Assembly (NCBI GenBank): GCA_029012465.1
Contig: JAQXMD010000083.1
Coordinates: 1-36,958, forward strand
DNA length: 36,958 bases
Reading direction: 5' to 3'
Source: Oscillospiraceae bacterium
Lineage (GTDB): Bacteria; Bacillota; Clostridia; Oscillospirales; Oscillospiraceae
Both the position numbers and the translations under genes were made by a program. The first letter of the stretch is position 1; each line of letters starts with the position of its first letter. The notes beneath the pieces are model-generated. The model had not been told where the DNA came from. It ran no database searches and saw only the letters and a list, made by a program, of their open reading frames with translations. This document shows, in pieces, positions 21,448 through 29,730 of this stretch.

Positions 21448-23376
21448 TCAGATGCTGATCGCCGCGGCAAATGCAGCCCGTACAGCCTTCTGTACATTTG
21501 CAGCCTTGTCGCAGTCGCCCACGGTGTACAGCCGGTATTCCGGCGCGTACAGGGCGGTTGCCTCCGCTGCTCTGGGCTTCATGCCCGCCGCCATGACCAC
21601 GCTGTCCGCAGCCAACAGCTGGGTTTTGCCCTCGGCATCCACAAAGCGCACGCCCTCGTCGGTGATGCCGGTGCAGCGGCCGCCGGTGACGGTTTTCAGG
21701 TTCTCATGGTAATTCATGTTCCGGGTCAGACGGTTCCGGTAGGATGCGGAGGCGTCCACAAGAATCTTCGGCTGCATCTCCAGCACAGTCACATCGTGGC
21801 CCTGCTCCACCAGATGGAGTGCCGTTTCACAGCCCACCTGACCGCCGCCGATGACCACAACGTTCTTGCCCAGCTTGTCCTCATTTCCATAGACAGCGGG
21901 AGCGGCAGTGGTTTTCTCAGCCCCGGGCAGGGGCAGCTGGAGGGGATCGGCACCAAGGGCGGCGATGACGACCTCATAGCCCCCTGCAATAAGCATTTCC
22001 TTTGTGGCCCTGACCCCCAGCTTCACATCAACAGCGGACTTACGAAGCTGTGCAATGAGCCAGTTCTTATACTTTGCCAGAGAGTGCTTGAAGGAGGCGT
22101 AATCCGCAAAGTTCAGCTGACCGCCCAGCACGTCCTTTTCCTCAAAGAGCGTGACCCTGTGGCCTCTTTCCGCCAGAGTTAGGGCAGCCTGCATACCGGC
22201 AGGGCCGCCGCCCACAACCGCAACGTTTTTCTTTGTAACGGGGGGCTTGTCAATGGCCTCCAGCTTGTGCTCAATGCCCATCACCGGGTTCACGGTGCAC
22301 ACAAAGGTGATGCCGTCAATGCAGGCCGAGTCATGGCAGCGCATACACTTGACACAGGGCACCACATCCTCGCCCCGGTTTTCATAGGCCTTGGTGCCCA
22401 GATTGGGGTCAGCCAGCCAGCCACGGGCCATGGAGATCAGATCCGCCTTGCCCTCAGCAATGGCAGCTTCCATCTCGTCCAGATCCTGATAACCGCCGAT
22501 GGTCAGCACGGGGATCTTCGCGCCGCTCTTCTTAATGGCCTCGGCCATCCACAGGTTGGGGGTGTCAGGCTCAAAGCTCATGCAGTGGGCCTCCCAGCCG
22601 GTGCCCGCATGGACATGGAGAATATCCGCATGGCCTTCCACGATCTTTGCCATCTGGCAGGCATCGTCGATGGTAAAGCCTGCTCCCTCGGGCAGCTGAC
22701 CGGACATCCGCAGCTCAATCAGGAAGTTCTTTCCTGCCGCCTCATGGATGGCATCGCAGCACTCGTTCAGGAACCGGAGCCGGTTTTCAAGGCTCTGAGG
22801 GCCGTATTCATCGGTACGCTTGTTGGTGCGAAGGCTCAGGAAGCCGCCGAACAGGCCCATGTCATAGGCCATATGGAGCATGCACATATCATAGCCGATC
22901 CGTTTGAGGATTTTTACCTGATCCTTCAGATTCTGCTTGATATCCGCCAGCATTTCCTTCGTCAGCTCCTTGGTGGGCTGGCCGGGAATCATGCCGGGGC
23001 CAGGAACCATCAGCCCCGCGGACACGAAGTAGCCGGGCTCCTTGGTGGCCGCCTGAATCTCCATGGAGGCCTTGGCTCCATAGAAGTGGATGGCATCCGC
23101 CAGCTGGGCCAGGTAGTGCTGGCTGTGGCCGATGTACAGGTCATAGGCCATATGATCCTTGTCGGGGGTCACAGGATAGGCCCCAGTGCCGGAGCAGGTG
23201 ACAACAGCCGCGCCGCCCTTTGCCTTATTGGCATAATGGGTAATGATGGCGTCTGTGGGGTATAGCTCGCCGCCCTGGAGGGCATGAAGTCCCATGGGCG
23301 CTGTGAAAATGCGGTTCCGGAAGACAACATTTCCGATCTGGAAGGGAGAAAGCAGATTCGCATAGCGATTGGCCAT
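21448..23376 (-). CDS. NADH:flavin oxidoreductase, second paralogue (FMN, FAD, 4Fe-4S)
   Basis: A 642-residue homologue of the enzyme at 1233-3179, with the same layout: FMN barrel (1-335), Fe-S cysteines from Cys341 (CVKCMRC, then more Cys before TVNP), an FAD motif VAVVGGGPAGMQAA near 378 and an NAD(P)H motif VVVIGGGQVGCETA. The barrel's substrate loop differs: where relatives have H-G-x-H and GGSLENR, this one reads HMAYDMGLFGGFLSLRTNKR and EYGPQSLENR, so the substrate pocket is probably altered. ATG 23376 has AGGAG 8 nt upstream; a GTG three codons earlier is less likely. A monocistronic unit between its own promoter and terminator, divergent from ldh. Likely role: reduction of an unsaturated acid or enone in fermentation; substrate unknown. 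Confidence 0.9.
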   Translation of the reverse strand: MANRYANLLSPFQIGNVVFRNRIFTAPMGLHALQGGELYPTDAIITHYANKAKGGAAVVTCSGTGAYPVTPDKDHMAYDLYIGHSQHYLAQLADAIHFYGAKASMEIQAATKEPGYFVSAGLMVPGPGMIPGQPTKELTKEMLADIKQNLKDQVKILKRIGYDMCMLHMAYDMGLFGGFLSLRTNKRTDEYGPQSLENRLRFLNECCDAIHEAAGKNFLIELRMSGQLPEGAGFTIDDACQMAKIVEGHADILHVHAGTGWEAHCMSFEPDTPNLWMAEAIKKSGAKIPVLTIGGYQDLDEMEAAIAEGKADLISMARGWLADPNLGTKAYENRGEDVVPCVKCMRCHDSACIDGITFVCTVNPVMGIEHKLEAIDKPPVTKKNVAVVGGGPAGMQAALTLAERGHRVTLFEEKDVLGGQLNFADYASFKHSLAKYKNWLIAQLRKSAVDVKLGVRATKEMLIAGGYEVVIAALGADPLQLPLPGAEKTTAAPAVYGNEDKLGKNVVVIGGGQVGCETALHLVEQGHDVTVLEMQPKILVDASASYRNRLTRNMNYHENLKTVTGGRCTGITDEGVRFVDAEGKTQLLAADSVVMAAGMKPRAAEATALYAPEYRLYTVGDCDKAANVQKAVRAAFAAAISI

Positions 23377-23412
23377 AGATAACACTCCTCATTGATAAAG
23401 TTCGATGACTAA

Positions 23413-23441
23413 ATTATACGGCATTCCGAAGGGCTCCGCAA
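23413..23441 (-). promoter_or_regulatory. Promoter of the second flavin reductase gene
   Basis: TTGCGG (23436-23441), a 17-bp spacer and a consensus TATAAT (23413-23418) on the minus strand. Confidence 0.6.
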
Positions 23442-23523
23442 GAATTAATACAGGCTCTATCCTACATTTTGTGCGCTTTCGGCACCTCCCAACCTGCAAA
23501 ATAGACAAAAATACGCAAAATGA

Positions 23524-23536
23524 TGCAGCAGCTGCA
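23524..23536. promoter_or_regulatory. Dyad in the flavin reductase-ldh intergenic region
   Basis: TGCAGC-A-GCTGCA is a perfect odd-centred palindrome about 40 bp upstream of the ldh -35 and 80 bp upstream of the opposing promoter. A possible operator for either gene; no known regulator is matched. Confidence 0.3.
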
Positions 23537-23575
23537 ACAATATTAATTTTCTATGATTTTTATGTCATTTTTCAC

Positions 23576-23604
23576 TTGTCAAATCCCCCAAAACAGATTA
23601 TAAT
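23576..23604 (+). promoter_or_regulatory. Promoter of the lactate dehydrogenase gene
   Basis: TTGTCA (23576-23581), a 17-bp spacer and a consensus TATAAT (23599-23604). Confidence 0.7.
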
Positions 23605-23673
23605 GAGCATAGCCATTCCAAACGTATCATACATGTTGTTTTCCCAAAAACATGATTATAGGAGGAACCAGAA

Positions 23674-24621
23674 ATGGGCAGTAAGATCACCATTATCGGC
23701 GCAGGCAGCGTCGGCGCAACCATCGCTTATACCCTCTCCATGGACGATATTGCTTCTGAGATCGTCATGATCGACATCAATAAGAAGAAGGCAGCCGGTG
23801 AGGTCATGGATATCGCTCAGGGCACCTGCTTCCGGGACCCCATCTCCATCATTGCCGGCGAGTATGAGGACGCCCGGGGCTCTGATATCGTCATCATCAC
23901 CTCCGGCATGGCCCGGAAGCCCGGCCAGACCCGGCTGGAGCTGACCCAGACCAATGTGAACATTCTCAAATCCATCACCCCGGAGATCGTCCGGGTGGCC
24001 CCCGATGCATTCTATATTCTGGTCAGCAACCCCGTGGACATTATGACCTATGTGTTCACCAAGATCTCCGGCATCCCCGAGAATAAGATCATCGGCTCCG
24101 GCACCCTGCTGGACACCAGCCGGCTCCGCTGCGGCATGAGCGAATACTATAAGGTCGCCCAGAAGAACATCCATGCCTATGTTTTCGGCGAGCATGGGGA
24201 TTCCTCCTTTGTGCCCTGGTCCACGGCCCGGATCGCCACCATAACCATTGACGATTACGAGAAGATGCTCATTGAAAAGGGTATTCAGGACAAACCCATG
24301 GATCGTGACGCCATGGAGGAGTATGTCCACAAGTCCGGCAGTCAGATCATCGCCAACAAGGGTGCAACCTTCTATGCGGTTTCCACCTCCGTCTGCAAGC
24401 TGGCCAGCATTCTGCTCTCCTCCACGGACTCGGTCTACACCGTGTCCTCCATGCTTCACGGAGAGTATGGCATTGACGATGTGTGTCTGTCCACTCTGAC
24501 CCTGGTTGGCCCCGACGGCATCAAGGGCAAGGTCCCTGTAGCCCTGACAGACGCTGAACTGGTCCGTCTTCAGGCCAGCGCAAAGGCTCTGAAGGATGTC
24601 ATTGCCCAGATCGAGCTGTAA
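23674..24621 (+). CDS. ldh: L-lactate dehydrogenase
   Basis: 315 residues, the normal length. The NAD Rossmann motif is ITIIGAGSVGATIA (5-18). Gln85 in MARKPGQTR marks lactate rather than malate specificity (malate dehydrogenases have Arg there). The catalytic His174 is in GEHGD, Asp147 and Arg150 in LLDTSR. It interconverts pyruvate and L-lactate with NAD(H), closing fermentation redox balance in the cytoplasm. ATG start with AGGAGG 8 nt upstream. A single gene with its own promoter and a strong terminator, divergent from a flavin reductase that would also use NADH. Confidence 0.93.
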   Translation: MGSKITIIGAGSVGATIAYTLSMDDIASEIVMIDINKKKAAGEVMDIAQGTCFRDPISIIAGEYEDARGSDIVIITSGMARKPGQTRLELTQTNVNILKSITPEIVRVAPDAFYILVSNPVDIMTYVFTKISGIPENKIIGSGTLLDTSRLRCGMSEYYKVAQKNIHAYVFGEHGDSSFVPWSTARIATITIDDYEKMLIEKGIQDKPMDRDAMEEYVHKSGSQIIANKGATFYAVSTSVCKLASILLSSTDSVYTVSSMLHGEYGIDDVCLSTLTLVGPDGIKGKVPVALTDAELVRLQASAKALKDVIAQIEL

Positions 24622-24641
24622 CCCAATCCCGAATACTACCG

Positions 24642-24671
24642 GAGCCGCCCCACGACCGGGGCGGCTCTTTT
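24642..24671 (+). terminator. Terminator of ldh
   Basis: GAGCCGCCCC (24642-24651) and GGGGCGGCTC (24658-24667) pair perfectly around a 6-nt loop, followed by TTTT. Confidence 0.9.
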
Positions 24672-24774
24672 CCCACCATCACAAAACCTTCACAGAAACG
24701 GGCACAATTGGACGATTTCGCCCAAAATCGAACACCGGAAACCGGCCTTTCTCCCTTTTATTCAGAAACCGACA

Positions 24775-24783
24775 TGATATAAT
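24775..24783 (+). promoter_or_regulatory. Extended -10 promoter of the large secreted lipoprotein gene
   Basis: TGATATAAT, an extended -10, 60 bp ahead of the start codon; the -35 region (TTTTAT) is poor. Confidence 0.45.
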
Positions 24784-24842
24784 TGTTGGTATCTCAAACG
24801 CGGGGTATCCTGCATATCCCCGCAGAAAGGTAAGGTATTCAA

Positions 24843-27344
24843 ATGAAGAAAACACTTGCAATGCTTCTTGCTCTGTGCATGGTCTTTTCCATGGCTGCCT
24901 GCGGTGCGACCGAGTCCGCAGCATCTGCCCCTGCCGCAGAGTCCGCAGCTTCCTCTGTGGAAGCTCCCGCCGTGGAAGAGCCGGAAGCACCCGCTGCTGA
25001 AGAAGTTGAAGCATCCGCTGCAGAGCCTGAGGCTCCTGTGGAAGAAGCTGTTCCCAAGACAGAGCTGGCAATTTCCGCTGACGATGCAGTCACCGAGACC
25101 GGCTCCCTGATTCCCGCATGGGCCGGAAAAGGCGTAGAAAGCTCCTTCATTCTGGGCGCATCCATTCGCGGCGATCAGATCACCGGCAATCTTGCCGACA
25201 GCTTCACCGCCGAAAACGGCGCTGTCACCATCAGCGATGTGGCTGTCAGCTCTGAGCTGGGCGACGCCATCAACGATCAGACCGCCGTCAACACCGGCTT
25301 TGCCGCTGTGATCGGCACCGAGGCTGACACGGACGTGACCATCACCAACGCGGATCTCACCTTCTCCGACAGCTCCAACGGCGCCAACGCCAACGACTTC
25401 ACCGCTCTGGGTACTGTCGTGACCGCCACCGGCTCCGAGAACACCAAGACCAGCCTGCGGATGGACAATGTAAACATCGTCACCGACGGCTTTGGCCGTG
25501 ACGGCCTTGTGGTGGATGCCTATGCAAACGCTGTGGTCACCAACTCCTCCATCCTTGCAAAGGGCGCAAACCCCCTGACCGAGGCCTATGAGGGCTATGC
25601 CTCCACCGCCGCGCAGGCTTACATGATCTCTCCCCCCTGGATTCTCGGCATCTATGGCGGCGTTCGTGCTGCCAACGTGCTGGGCAACAAGAGCTCCCTG
25701 ACCGTGGTTGACACCACTGTGGAGGCCGGCTCCTGGGCTGTCATCTCCACTGATGACTGCACCAACCCCACCGTCAACGTGGTTGACTCCACCCTGAAGA
25801 TCACCCCCTACGATGAGGCAGCTCCTTCCGATTCCATGAACGGCGGCGCAAAGCTCTTCGGCTATGACTACAACTACGGTTCCGGCTATGGCACCTACAA
25901 CATCGGTTCCTCCTACGAGAACTTCTACGGCGCAAACTTTGACGGCACCACCTACACCACCATTCTCACCGGCGCAGGCCGCACCTACTATGGTCCCTCC
26001 TACAAGGGCCTGAAGCTCACCAACGACGCCACCGGTGAAGAGGTCTACACCTATGAGGGTGAGGGCCAGGACACTGTGGTCAAGTCTGTCTTTGGCGTCA
26101 TGGACCATCAGGGCGCTGACGACGTGATTCTGGACGCCGGCTCCGTATGGAACACCGAGGAAGCCTGCATTCTGGTTCGCGGCGCGCAGAACTCCACCTT
26201 CACCGTTTCCGGCGCAGAGCTGAATCCCGCTTCCGGCATCCTCTATCAGCAGATGGACGACGATGACGGCTACGGCACCTCCGGCGGCGGCGGCGACACC
26301 TCCGGTGAGCAGGGCTTTGCCAAGTGGGACGGCTCCGCGTGGGGCATGCCCACCTTCTCCTCCGGTTTCTCCGATCTGAACGAGGCCGGTTTTGTCTCCC
26401 CCACCACCGGCGGCAGCTATAACACCACCCTGAACCTGACCACCAGTGCGTCCGGCGAGGCTGTCACCTACACCGGCGACATCTTCAACGGCTCCGGCAC
26501 CGGCTCCGGCACCACCCCCGGCGGCCTGATGGTCAACATCGAAGAGGGCGTTACCCTGGACGGCGCAATTTCCGCGACTTCCGCAGTTCACGGCCTGCCC
26601 TACACCCCCGAGGCTGTGGAATATCTCGACGCGCTGGCTGCTGAGTACGGCGACGGCATCGCTCCCAACGGCGGCGAGGCCTGCACCGTGAAGTATGCTC
26701 TGCTGGACAAGGACGGCAAGGTCACTGAGGACACCTCCAAGGCTGAAACCATTCAGATTCTGGAATTCACCATGAACGAATATTACATCATTTCCCATGT
26801 GGTCAACAAGCCCATGGACGGTGCAAACGTTCTGGTTACCGTAGCCGAGGGCGCAACCTGGATCGTCAGCGAGGACTGCTACATCACCGGTCTTATGAAC
26901 AACGGCACCATCGAGATCGCCGACGGCGCAACCCTGTATGTAAACGGCGAACCCTATGACGGCAAGGCCACCGAGGCTGGCGACCTGTCTGCCGGCGAGG
27001 GCGGCGGCTATGTAGATACCTCCGACTGGGTCGTCGGTGAGAACTACCGTGCAGAGGCCACCGGCAAGTACGCAGAGATCACCATGGACGACGGCCTGTT
27101 CTACTATGTTGGCTCCTCCAGCATTGTCACCGGCGTTGCAATTCTTGACGTTGCCTTTGGTATGAAGGGCTGGCTGATCGTGAATGAGGACGGCAGCTAC
27201 ACCCTCAGCGAAGAGTATGTGGAAATGGAAGTTCAGATGGGCGGACCCGGCGGCGGCCCTGGCGGCCCCGGTGGTCCCGGCGGTGATCCCGGCATGATGC
27301 CTCCCGATGGCATGATGCCTCCTGACGGCATGCCTCCCATGTAA
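24843..27344 (+). CDS. Large secreted acidic lipoprotein, beta-helix-like, function unknown
   Basis: 833 residues. A lipoprotein signal peptide with lipobox MAAC (Cys20) is followed by a low-complexity Ala/Glu/Pro linker to about residue 72. The rest is rich in Gly, Thr, Asn and Asp, with short hydrophobic strands separated by turns (VTITNADLTFSD, LRMDNVNIVTDG, LTVVDTTVEAGSWAVIS, VNVVDSTLKI), the look of a right-handed parallel beta-helix. A Gly-rich insert (YGTSGGGGDTSG) lies near 480. The C-terminal 36 residues form a Gly/Pro tail with repeated MMPPDG. Beta-helix proteins often bind or cleave polysaccharides, but no catalytic motif is recognisable. The signal peptide is almost identical to that of the lipoprotein at 15498-17318, and the tails are related. 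Ribosome site weak (AAAGG). Own terminator downstream. Cell-surface location is inferred. Confidence 0.8.
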   Translation: MKKTLAMLLALCMVFSMAACGATESAASAPAAESAASSVEAPAVEEPEAPAAEEVEASAAEPEAPVEEAVPKTELAISADDAVTETGSLIPAWAGKGVESSFILGASIRGDQITGNLADSFTAENGAVTISDVAVSSELGDAINDQTAVNTGFAAVIGTEADTDVTITNADLTFSDSSNGANANDFTALGTVVTATGSENTKTSLRMDNVNIVTDGFGRDGLVVDAYANAVVTNSSILAKGANPLTEAYEGYASTAAQAYMISPPWILGIYGGVRAANVLGNKSSLTVVDTTVEAGSWAVISTDDCTNPTVNVVDSTLKITPYDEAAPSDSMNGGAKLFGYDYNYGSGYGTYNIGSSYENFYGANFDGTTYTTILTGAGRTYYGPSYKGLKLTNDATGEEVYTYEGEGQDTVVKSVFGVMDHQGADDVILDAGSVWNTEEACILVRGAQNSTFTVSGAELNPASGILYQQMDDDDGYGTSGGGGDTSGEQGFAKWDGSAWGMPTFSSGFSDLNEAGFVSPTTGGSYNTTLNLTTSASGEAVTYTGDIFNGSGTGSGTTPGGLMVNIEEGVTLDGAISATSAVHGLPYTPEAVEYLDALAAEYGDGIAPNGGEACTVKYALLDKDGKVTEDTSKAETIQILEFTMNEYYIISHVVNKPMDGANVLVTVAEGATWIVSEDCYITGLMNNGTIEIADGATLYVNGEPYDGKATEAGDLSAGEGGGYVDTSDWVVGENYRAEATGKYAEITMDDGLFYYVGSSSIVTGVAILDVAFGMKGWLIVNEDGSYTLSEEYVEMEVQMGGPGGGPGGPGGPGGDPGMMPPDGMMPPDGMPPM

Positions 27345-27376
27345 TTGGCTGCCTCAAACAGATTTTGACATAGTTT

Positions 27377-27411
27377 ATCCCCTGCGACATTTCGGTGACG
27401 CAGGGGATTTT
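27377..27411 (+). terminator. Terminator of the large lipoprotein gene
   Basis: ATCCCCTGCG (27377-27386) pairs with CGCAGGGGAT (27399-27408), 12-nt loop, followed by TTT. Confidence 0.85.
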
Positions 27412-27466
27412 GCATGTATGGAATTGTGGAACCACAGGCAAACAGGGACAGCCGACAGTGTGTAGT

Positions 27467-27510
27467 CCATCCTCAGTCGGCTTCGCTGACAGCTCCTTCT
27501 TGGGGGAGCT
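27467..27510. repeat. CCTCAGTC double-hairpin element, copy 2
   Basis: CCATCCTCAGTCGGC-TTC-GCTGAC and AGCTCC-TTCTTGGG-GGAGCT form two small hairpins, matching the element at 21349-21395. Here it precedes the hairpin array instead of following it. Confidence 0.65.
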
Positions 27511-27573
27511 TTAGAAGTGCGTACCAGTGGGGCAACCAGAACGCCGCCTCTACGAAAATTCCCTTATTATGGC

Positions 27574-27639
27574 GTAGGGGCGAATATCATTCGCCCGCCA
27601 CCGCATCACCGGAAACGGGCGAGTAATACTCGCCCCTAC
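27574..27639. repeat. GTAGGGGCGA palindromic element
   Basis: A 66-bp element with ~24-bp inverted ends: left GTAGGGGCGAATATCATTCG, right (other strand) GTAGGGGCGAGTATTACTCG. Its right half recurs at 15239-15262, and a related left half is at 13605-13631. The 47 bp after it form the leader of array C. The stretch 27511-27573 holds nothing recognisable. Confidence 0.65.
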
Positions 27640-27686
27640 GGATTCTAAATGATGAATACGTGTATCGCTGTCACTCATATCAACAC

Positions 27687-27807
27687 CGCCCCGCAGGGGC
27701 GATTTCACCCAGCCGCAGGCTGGATTTCACATGCGACAGCATATTTCACTCGGCCAAAGGCCGAATTTCACTGGGGCGGAAGCCCCCATTCCGGGGCGTC
27801 AGACCCC
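27687..27807. repeat. Hairpin array C, overlapping the dnaC stop codon
   Basis: Stems in order: CGCCCC/GGGGCG, CCAGCC/GGCTGG, ATGC/GCAT, TCGGCC/GGCCGA, GGGGC/GCCCC. The first four are followed by ATTTCAC (27702, 27724, 27743, 27765; period 19-22 nt). A last GGGG/CCCC hairpin (27793-27807) contains the stop codon of the dnaC gene read from the other strand. Stem 3 differs from array A (AGGCC/GGCCT) yet pairs, as does stem 5. Confidence 0.8.
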
Positions 27808-28791
27808 ATTTGCTCTCTGGAGCCGGATATCCCGTCCAAGAAACACCAGATTGATGTACTCCCCCATGAGTCTGGAGGCAATTTGCGGGCTGTACCGCCG
27901 TGACAGCTCTCCAAGGCTCAGATTGGAGGAAATGATGGTGGGCTTTCCCTCCAAAAGCCGCCCATTGACGATGCTGTAAAGGGCCGGAGCCACAAAGGCC
28001 GTGGGCATCTCTGTGCCCAGATCGTCCAGAATCAGCAGATCACATTCCATGACCCGCTCCGCCATACGCTTTTCCTCGGGGGTTGCACCGCCGAACTTCT
28101 GCTTTTCCAGACAGGAAAACACATGGATGGCGGTGTCATAGACTACGGAATAGCCCAGCCCCACCACAGTCTTTGCAATGCAGGCAGACAGGAAGGTCTT
28201 TCCCAGACCCGTTCCCCCGTTCATCAGCAGGCTTCTGGAATGCATGGAAAACTTCCGGGCATAGTTCACGCAGGTCTCATAGATCATTTCCATCTGCTCT
28301 CTGGGGCTGATGCCGCAATTGGGGTCTATGGCTGTACTGTAATAATCCAACGAAAACTCGTCAAAATCACCGGCCTCACCGCCCAGCAGGCTGGTGAGGG
28401 TCTTTCGCTGCTCCTCCTGACAGAAGGCCCGGAAGCATTCGCACATGGTCTCGCCCACATAGCCCGTGTCACCGCATTTCCGGCACAGAGGCCCTTCCGC
28501 CAGCTCCTCTTCCCGGTATCCGGCCTGTTCCAGAATCATGGCCCGCTCCTGCTGGAGGGCCTGATTTTTTCTGCGGATATTCCGGACTGCCGCCGTGGGG
28601 TCCTCCCCATAACGGAAGGCGTGGTTCATGACCTCTGCCATGGTGCTGCGAAGGGCAATGTCCAATTCCCTTACCCGGGGATATTCCTCATACACGTCCT
28701 CCAGCTGCTGGCGCCGTTGCTGGGCATGCTGCTCCACGGAATCGGCATAGCGCCGTCTGGCCCGTGCCAGTACATCCTTTTCATAGCCCAT
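27799..28791 (-). CDS. dnaC: DnaC/DnaI-like AAA+ helicase loader
   Basis: 330 residues. The N-terminal helical region is followed by a zinc-binding type Cys cluster (Cys103, Cys106, Cys117, Cys119 in CRKCGDTGYVGETMCEC) and an AAA+ ATPase with Walker A GGTGLGKT (192-199) and Walker B LLILDDLGTE. DnaI/DnaC proteins load the replicative helicase with the help of DnaD. An IstB-type transposition ATPase is excluded by the Cys cluster and by the dnaD neighbour. The start lies 4 nt after the dnaD stop; its ribosome site AAGGAG is inside dnaD. The last codons (NGV, stop) lie in the closing hairpin of repeat array C, so the extreme C-terminus may have been re-made by the repeat. Confidence 0.9.
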   Translation of the reverse strand: MGYEKDVLARARRRYADSVEQHAQQRRQQLEDVYEEYPRVRELDIALRSTMAEVMNHAFRYGEDPTAAVRNIRRKNQALQQERAMILEQAGYREEELAEGPLCRKCGDTGYVGETMCECFRAFCQEEQRKTLTSLLGGEAGDFDEFSLDYYSTAIDPNCGISPREQMEMIYETCVNYARKFSMHSRSLLMNGGTGLGKTFLSACIAKTVVGLGYSVVYDTAIHVFSCLEKQKFGGATPEEKRMAERVMECDLLILDDLGTEMPTAFVAPALYSIVNGRLLEGKPTIISSNLSLGELSRRYSPQIASRLMGEYINLVFLGRDIRLQRANGV

Positions 28792-28795
28792 GGTA

Positions 28796-29716
28796 TCACT
28801 CCTTTAAGCTGTCACGGAATTTTTGCAGGTTGCTGACTGCGGCACGTTCTCCCGCTCCGGGGGTAAAGCCGGAGGTATCTGCCGGCTGTTCCGGCTGCCG
28901 GCGCTTTTCCTCGGAAACCTCCTGAGGACTGTGGAGATTCTTCTCATGCCAGTTCAGAAGGATCTTGTTCATGTACCTCCAGGCCAGCTTGCCTGTGGCC
29001 ATGACGGTCTTGTCATAAGCAATTTTAATGGTGTCCACGGGAAAGCCCATTTTGATCCAGGACTGAATATACTCCCGTTCCGAATCGGACAGGGCACGGT
29101 CAAGGCCCAGTGCGCGCTTCACCTGCCCCTCGGGGGCCTGGGTTTTCAGATCCTGACTGATGTATGCGGAGGCCTGCTCCAGGGTAACGACCCCCCGGTT
29201 TGCCCAGTCATAGCACTCCTTCTCCAGCATCCGCATGGTCAACTTCCGCTGCTTGCCGTTTGCCCGGTTGTAGTATTCGTTTTTCTGGAGGCAGTGGGTC
29301 AGTGCCATGGAAACCACCTCCGGGGGCATTTTGAGATAGTCCCGGAAGCTCAGGAGGGTTTTCAGCTCCTCCCCGGTAAGTACACGGCCCAATCTCCGGC
29401 TGACCTCTCCCTGTAAAAGGGCAAAGGTGGGGTCTTTTGCGGCAAACGCGCTGATCTGCTCCGCAGTATAGTCGGGAGAACGGCTCCTGTCATAGCGAAG
29501 GGTCTGTACAGGAATGTCCATAAGGCCAAGCCGCTTCAAAAGAGACTCCGCCCAAGCCAGATTGTCCGCAGGAATCCGAAGCTCCCGCTCCGCATTTTGC
29601 AGGGTTTTGTCACCGGTTGCCCGGATATACAGATAGACCAGCGCAGCCTCGCCGTTTCCCGCCGCCAACAGCTTTCCAAGCTCCTGGGGCGTCAGGGTGA
29701 TATAGTCTAAGGTCAA
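28796..29716 (-). CDS. dnaD: DnaD-domain replication protein
   Basis: 306 residues. The N-terminal winged-helix part (residues 1-90) is followed by a DnaB2/DnaD helical domain that includes YIQSWIKMGFPVDTIKIAYDKTV and the conserved YMNKILLNW motif near the C-terminal part. DnaD remodels origin DNA with DnaB and DnaI during replication initiation and restart in Bacillota. TTG start with AGGAGG 7 nt upstream. It sits between the PBP2 gene (14-nt gap) and dnaC (4-nt gap), so cell-wall elongation and replication genes share a transcript. The last 40 residues are charged and probably disordered. Confidence 0.9.
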   Translation of the reverse strand: MTLDYITLTPQELGKLLAAGNGEAALVYLYIRATGDKTLQNAERELRIPADNLAWAESLLKRLGLMDIPVQTLRYDRSRSPDYTAEQISAFAAKDPTFALLQGEVSRRLGRVLTGEELKTLLSFRDYLKMPPEVVSMALTHCLQKNEYYNRANGKQRKLTMRMLEKECYDWANRGVVTLEQASAYISQDLKTQAPEGQVKRALGLDRALSDSEREYIQSWIKMGFPVDTIKIAYDKTVMATGKLAWRYMNKILLNWHEKNLHSPQEVSEEKRRQPEQPADTSGFTPGAGERAAVSNLQKFRDSLKE

Positions 29717-29730
29717 ATTTCTGCCTCCTG

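Noticed and set aside
23524..23604. Rex (NADH-responsive) operator ahead of ldh
   Set aside because: No TTGTGA(N6)TCACAA-like site is present; only an unrelated TGCAGC-A-GCTGCA dyad was found.
24762..26798. Long minus-strand open frame opposite the large lipoprotein gene
   Set aside because: Its Gly/Val/Ala-rich translation has no motif or ribosome site; the plus-strand lipoprotein has a clear lipobox and terminator.
27799..28791. The AAA+ protein as an IstB transposition helper
   Set aside because: No istA neighbour; the Cys cluster and the dnaD partner point to a helicase loader.
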